Shown one piece after another: positions 61,380-64,000 of a DNA stretch of 64,000 nucleotides. The translations under genes and the position numbers were made by a program. A model generated the notes under the pieces. That model searched no databases. It was given only the letters and a program-made list of their open reading frames with translations, and was not told the DNA's origin. This DNA comes from CAZHHH01 sp052400685 (GTDB lineage: Bacteria > Bacteroidota > Bacteroidia > Bacteroidales > Marinilabiliaceae): NCBI GenBank assembly GCA_052400685.1, contig JBQTGJ010000017.1; one strand, given 5' to 3'. Position 1 is the first letter of the stretch; every line of letters starts with the position of its first letter.

Positions 61380-61733
61380 ATGAAAAGTTTTCAATCTGAC
61401 GATTATCTGGTGCTATTTAAAAGTCAATACATGGGTGTGGGCGACGATGAGTTGGGCGGCATTCTGGTTCGTGGTTTTATGAATAACTTATCGGTGCGCA
61501 GTAATTTACCCACGCATATTATTTTATACAACGCCGGGGTGAAATTGGCATTAAAGGGTTCTGATACCGCCAATGCCCTCAAGGCGTTTGAAGATAAAGG
61601 GGTGCGTATAATTTTATGTGGTACGTGTTCCGATTTTTTTGCTGTAAGGGACCAGATTGGCGTAGGGGAAGTCAGTAATATGGCTACCATAACAGAGCTG
61701 CTGACTACAACCCCCAAAATAGTTGCACCATGA
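61380..61733 (+). CDS. yedF: YedF-like selenium-metabolism protein (C-terminal DsrE-like domain only)
   Basis: A 117-residue cytoplasmic protein matching the C-terminal half of YedF: MGVGDDELGGILVRGFMNNLS, HIILYNAGVKLALKGSDT, VRIILCGTCSDFF and VGEVSNMATITELL. Full-length YedF usually has an extra N-terminal TusA/SirA-like domain of about 70 residues; here the gene simply starts at the DsrE-like part, and the upstream sequence is non-coding. The protein family co-occurs with selenium utilisation genes. Its stop codon overlaps the ATG of the following aminotransferase (ATGA), indicating translational coupling. The cysteine pair in CGTC is conserved and may carry persulfide or selenide (inference). 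Confidence 0.85.
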   Translation: MKSFQSDDYLVLFKSQYMGVGDDELGGILVRGFMNNLSVRSNLPTHIILYNAGVKLALKGSDTANALKAFEDKGVRIILCGTCSDFFAVRDQIGVGEVSNMATITELLTTTPKIVAP

Positions 61734-62854
61734 ACCGTTATTTTGATAATGCCGGGACTTCTTTTCCAAAACCTAAAGAAGTATCGGAAGCCATCTCAGA
61801 TTATCTGGTTAATGTGGGGGGCACCTATGGCAGGGCAGCTTATGGCCGGGCTTTCGATGCTACGGCTAAAGTGGAAGCCTGCCGCGACAGCATTGCTGAG
61901 TTATTCGGGGTAAGCGATAGCAGTAAAATTGCCTTTACGGCCAATTCTACCATGGCGCTTAACACCATTATTAAAGGTTTGCCGTTGAAAGGTAAAACGG
62001 TGTGGGTGACACCTCTTGAACATAATGCAGTTATGCGTCCACTTACGAAATTGCAAAAGGCGGGTGTCCTCAGCATTCGAGTGCTACCTGCTTGTGCCGA
62101 CGGAGTGGTCGATTTGAAGCAATTAAAGGACTTGAAGCCTGATAACGCCGGCCTTTTTGTTATTAATCATCAGAGTAATGTGAGTGGTGTGGTTCAGCCT
62201 ATTGCAGAAATTGCTCAATGGGCTGGGGACATCCCGGTATTGGTGGACGGAAGTCAGTCAGTTGGATACAGATCCTTGCAGTTGGAAGCATGGGGAATTG
62301 ATTATTTTGCCTTCACTGGTCATAAAGGACTGATGGGACCTACCGGAATTGGCGGCTTTTATGCCTCTAATCCACAACGACTTCAAACATTAATAGAGGG
62401 TGGTACCGGCAGTATGAGCGATAGCTTTGAGATGCCCGATGAGATGCCCGACCGGTTTCAGTCCGGAACACCCAATATGGTGGGTATCATTGGTCTTCTG
62501 GCCGGAATGGAAAACAGACCACAGCCTTCTTTATCGGCGCAGGATGTGGCCGATTTGATTGGTTTCGTTAAGTCGCTCAAGGGGTTTAGCGTCATTGGGG
62601 CTTTGCCCGGGCATGAACATGGCTCTGTCTTTTCGTTTGTGCACGATATTTTAACACCTTCTCAAATTGCCCGCATTTTTTATGATGAGTATGGACTGGA
62701 AATCCGTTCCGGGTTGCATTGTGCACCGGCTGCTCATTCTTTTTACGGGACTTTTCCACAGGGAACGGCACGTATAGCCTTATCGCCTTATCATACCACC
62801 CGCGATTTGTCTTATCTGTGTGATGCGTTAGAAGCCATTTCTAATCGTTATTGA
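61730..62854 (+). CDS. Class V aminotransferase / cysteine desulfurase family protein (selenium-associated)
   Basis: A PLP-dependent enzyme of the desulfurase/selenocysteine-lyase group. It begins MNRYFDNAGTSFPKPKEV, typical of the TIGR01977-type subfamily. The PLP lysine is K199 in TGHKGLMGP, the cofactor-binding DGSQSVGY precedes it and the active-site cysteine is C331 in RSGLHCAPAAH. It would mobilise sulfur or selenium from cysteine or selenocysteine for the neighbouring carrier proteins. Length (374 aa) is normal for this subfamily. It overlaps the YedF stop by 4 bp and is followed after 3 bp by the DUF3343 gene. Confidence 0.9.
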   Translation: MNRYFDNAGTSFPKPKEVSEAISDYLVNVGGTYGRAAYGRAFDATAKVEACRDSIAELFGVSDSSKIAFTANSTMALNTIIKGLPLKGKTVWVTPLEHNAVMRPLTKLQKAGVLSIRVLPACADGVVDLKQLKDLKPDNAGLFVINHQSNVSGVVQPIAEIAQWAGDIPVLVDGSQSVGYRSLQLEAWGIDYFAFTGHKGLMGPTGIGGFYASNPQRLQTLIEGGTGSMSDSFEMPDEMPDRFQSGTPNMVGIIGLLAGMENRPQPSLSAQDVADLIGFVKSLKGFSVIGALPGHEHGSVFSFVHDILTPSQIARIFYDEYGLEIRSGLHCAPAAHSFYGTFPQGTARIALSPYHTTRDLSYLCDALEAISNRY

Positions 62855-62857
62855 GAG

Positions 62858-63079
62858 ATGATACCACGGTCTGTTATTATTTTTAAAAATGTACGGTTGG
62901 TCATTAAAGCTGATAAGTTACTTCAACAAAATGGTATTGTCTGTAAAATAGTACCGGTGCCCACGTTTATTTCTTCGGAATGTGGTATGTGTATCGAAAC
63001 GGCGGCCAATGATTGCTCTGCCATCACTCGTTTATTGACTGATAAAGGTTTTGTGTTTGACATTCGCGCGGTTGACTGA
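62858..63079 (+). CDS. DUF3343 putative Se/S carrier protein
   Basis: A 73-residue protein with the DUF3343 pattern: an N-terminal VIIFKNVRLVIKADKLL helix, a KIVPVPTFISSECGMCIE segment with two conserved cysteines, and a C-terminal TRLLTDKGFVFDIRAV. The family is regarded as a carrier of selenium or sulfur between a desulfurase and downstream enzymes. Together with the two preceding genes it makes a three-gene unit of selenium-linked families. No selD, selA, selB or molybdenum-hydroxylase gene is in the window, so the final acceptor is not visible. Confidence 0.85.
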   Translation: MIPRSVIIFKNVRLVIKADKLLQQNGIVCKIVPVPTFISSECGMCIETAANDCSAITRLLTDKGFVFDIRAVD

Positions 63080-63209
63080 TTTTTTTTTGTTGTATAGTCG
63101 GTTAGTTCTGATTTGTCAGGTGTTTTGATTATCAGTAGTTTTTTTGAGCGCTATGTTGTTGCGGACGGTCGGAGAGTCAAATTTGGAATGGTTTTCCAAT
63201 GTCGTTTAG

Positions 63210-63398
63210 TTAACGACAGGAATTATTAGAGAGAATTATATTCAAGGGCGTAATATAAAAATTAATAGTGTGGATTTTTGTGCCCAAAAAGTGCAAAAAA
63301 TTTGGGTTAAGATACAAAAAGTGGATCCTATTCCTGAAGGACATGCAGCAGAAGGGGCCTCAGCTCACATGGAGATTGATGAGATAATTGTTTTGTAA
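63210..63398 (+). pseudogene. Orphan 3' fragment of an unidentified gene
   Basis: A stop-free frame without a good start codon encodes a plausible protein end (SVDFCAQKVQKIWVKIQ, then VDPIPEGHAAEGASAHME) before TAA at 63396-63398. The alternating hydrophobic pattern loosely recalls the C-terminal strand region of dihydroneopterin-aldolase-like proteins, but this is weak. Upstream sequence to 63080 does not continue the frame. It reads like a remnant of a deleted gene. Confidence 0.3.
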
Positions 63399-63500
63399 TT
63401 ACTCAGGTCGTTTATAGTCGGTGCCTTCGGGCTTCTGTGTCCTGCTCACTCGCGTCCTCGCCATTGTTCTGCCATTGCAAACACTTTTTTTCTTGCTCAT
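63399..63500 (-). other. Small GC-richer open frame of 33 codons, status unknown
   Basis: A minus-strand frame beginning MSKKKSVCNGRTMARTR and ending in DYKRPE lies directly against the end of the preceding remnant. The region 63410-63480 is noticeably richer in G and C than its surroundings. Its basic composition could suit a tiny peptide, but there is no other support for translation. Confidence 0.25.
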
Positions 63501-63747
63501 GTCTTTTTTTTGATGCAAAAACATTCCCGATCATCAAATTATGAAACATGCACACAATGGGGAGGATACGCAGAAAAAAAGTAAAAGCCAAGCCTGCGCG
63601 GATTAGCGCATAAAGGGAGATGTGTGGTCATCATTATAGCTGTTTGGTTGCCACTTGCTGACAGCTTATGAACTTCCCTGAACCAGATACTTAAAAAAAT
63701 AGGTTGAGCTCTTATTAAAAATAGTTGTGGTATGAATAAAATTTGTT
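63501..63747. other. Intergenic sequence before the tandem array
   Basis: No gene recognised. A GC-richer patch at about 63586-63615 contains GCCTGCGCGGATTAGCGC, again contrasting with AT-rich flanks. The 63399-63620 block as a whole may be a recurrent intergenic element, which one window cannot show. Confidence 0.35.
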
Positions 63748-64000
63748 TTGCTCTTCAAAATTTTTTAAGACGGCAAATAAAATTCGTTTTGGGCTCTAAA
63801 ATTTTTTAAGACGTCAAATCAAAATTGAATTGGGCTCTAAAATTTTTTAAGACGTCAAATCAAAATTGAATTGGGCTCTAAAATTTTTTAAGACGTCAAA
63901 TCAAAATTGAATTGGGCTCTAAAATTTTTTAAGACGTCAAATCAAAATTGAATTGGGCTCTAAAATTTTTTAAGACGTCAAATCAAAATTGAATTGGGCT
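63748..64000. repeat. 41-bp direct tandem repeat array, open at the window end
   Basis: Units start at 63748 (diverged), 63789, 63830, 63871, 63912 and 63953, with the next begun at 63994. The five units from 63789 are essentially identical. Each contains TTGGGCTCTAAAATTTTTTA, the palindrome GACGTC and CAAAATTGAA. There are no variable spacers, so it is not a CRISPR array. It continues beyond the window, so the copy number is unknown. Confidence 0.95.

Noticed and set aside
63748..64000. Possible CRISPR array
   Set aside because: The 41-bp units follow each other directly with no variable spacers and no cas gene nearby, so it is a plain tandem repeat.

Overview
The window is a large glycan-degradation island from a Bacteroidota chromosome. 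The evidence is three SusC/SusD-type outer-membrane pairs, many lipoprotein or Sec-type glycoside hydrolases, promoter-like sequences of the Bacteroidetes TTG/TAnnTTTG type, and three proteins with C-terminal type IX secretion (T9SS) sorting domains. T9SS tags with pectin- and xylan-degrading enzymes and a selenium-associated gene trio point to an environmental, probably marine or sediment, facultative or strict anaerobe (Marinilabiliales-like; this placement is inference). All genes but one are on the + strand. No rRNA, tRNA, CRISPR array or intact insertion sequence was recognised.

Region 1 (1-22785) is a glucuronoxylan utilisation locus: a SusC (cut by the window start), SusD, a TIG-type surface glycan-binding lipoprotein, a GH10 xylanase split by two carbohydrate-binding modules, a second SusC/SusD pair, a SASA-type acetyl esterase, a GH3 xylosidase-like enzyme, a GH67 alpha-glucuronidase and a GH43 beta-xylosidase. 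Together these deacetylate xylan, cut the backbone, import oligomers, remove (4-O-methyl)glucuronate and release xylose.

Region 2 (22786-30426) is a compact catabolic island: a LacI-family regulator, then an operon of iron-dependent alcohol dehydrogenase, DapA-family lyase/aldolase, PdxA2-like dehydrogenase, DUF1537 acid-sugar kinase and a sodium:solute symporter. Two promoter-like sequences carry LacI-type palindromes between their -33 and -7 elements, one before the regulator and one before the operon. The substrate is unknown; an acid sugar from the flanking polysaccharides is the best guess.

Region 3 (30427-60801) is a pectin locus: a T9SS-tagged unknown protein, a third SusC/SusD pair, PL1 pectate lyase (T9SS), CE8 pectin methylesterase (T9SS), a second PL1, DUF3826, a beta-helix/DUF6298-like protein, a GH140-like apiosidase, GH28, GH43, two beta-propeller sialidase-fold proteins, an MGH1-GH105 fusion, an STN-esterase fusion, a secreted TIM-barrel lipoprotein and an oppositely oriented esterase. 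Apiosidase plus homogalacturonan enzymes suggests apiose-bearing pectin (RG-II or seagrass-type apiogalacturonan).

Region 4 (60802-64000) holds a selenium-associated trio (YedF-like, class V aminotransferase, DUF3343), a gene remnant and a 41-bp tandem repeat array running off the window end.

Two dispersed repeat families lie close to gene starts. One (five copies, protein-like, core V-N-x-H-F-E) sits upstream of or inside gene 5' ends. The other (five units of 88-109 nt) begins with a mini-ORF Met-Lys-Arg and ends exactly at a downstream start codon. These, the DUF1537/DapA operon and the unusual domain fusions are the best candidates for undescribed biology.
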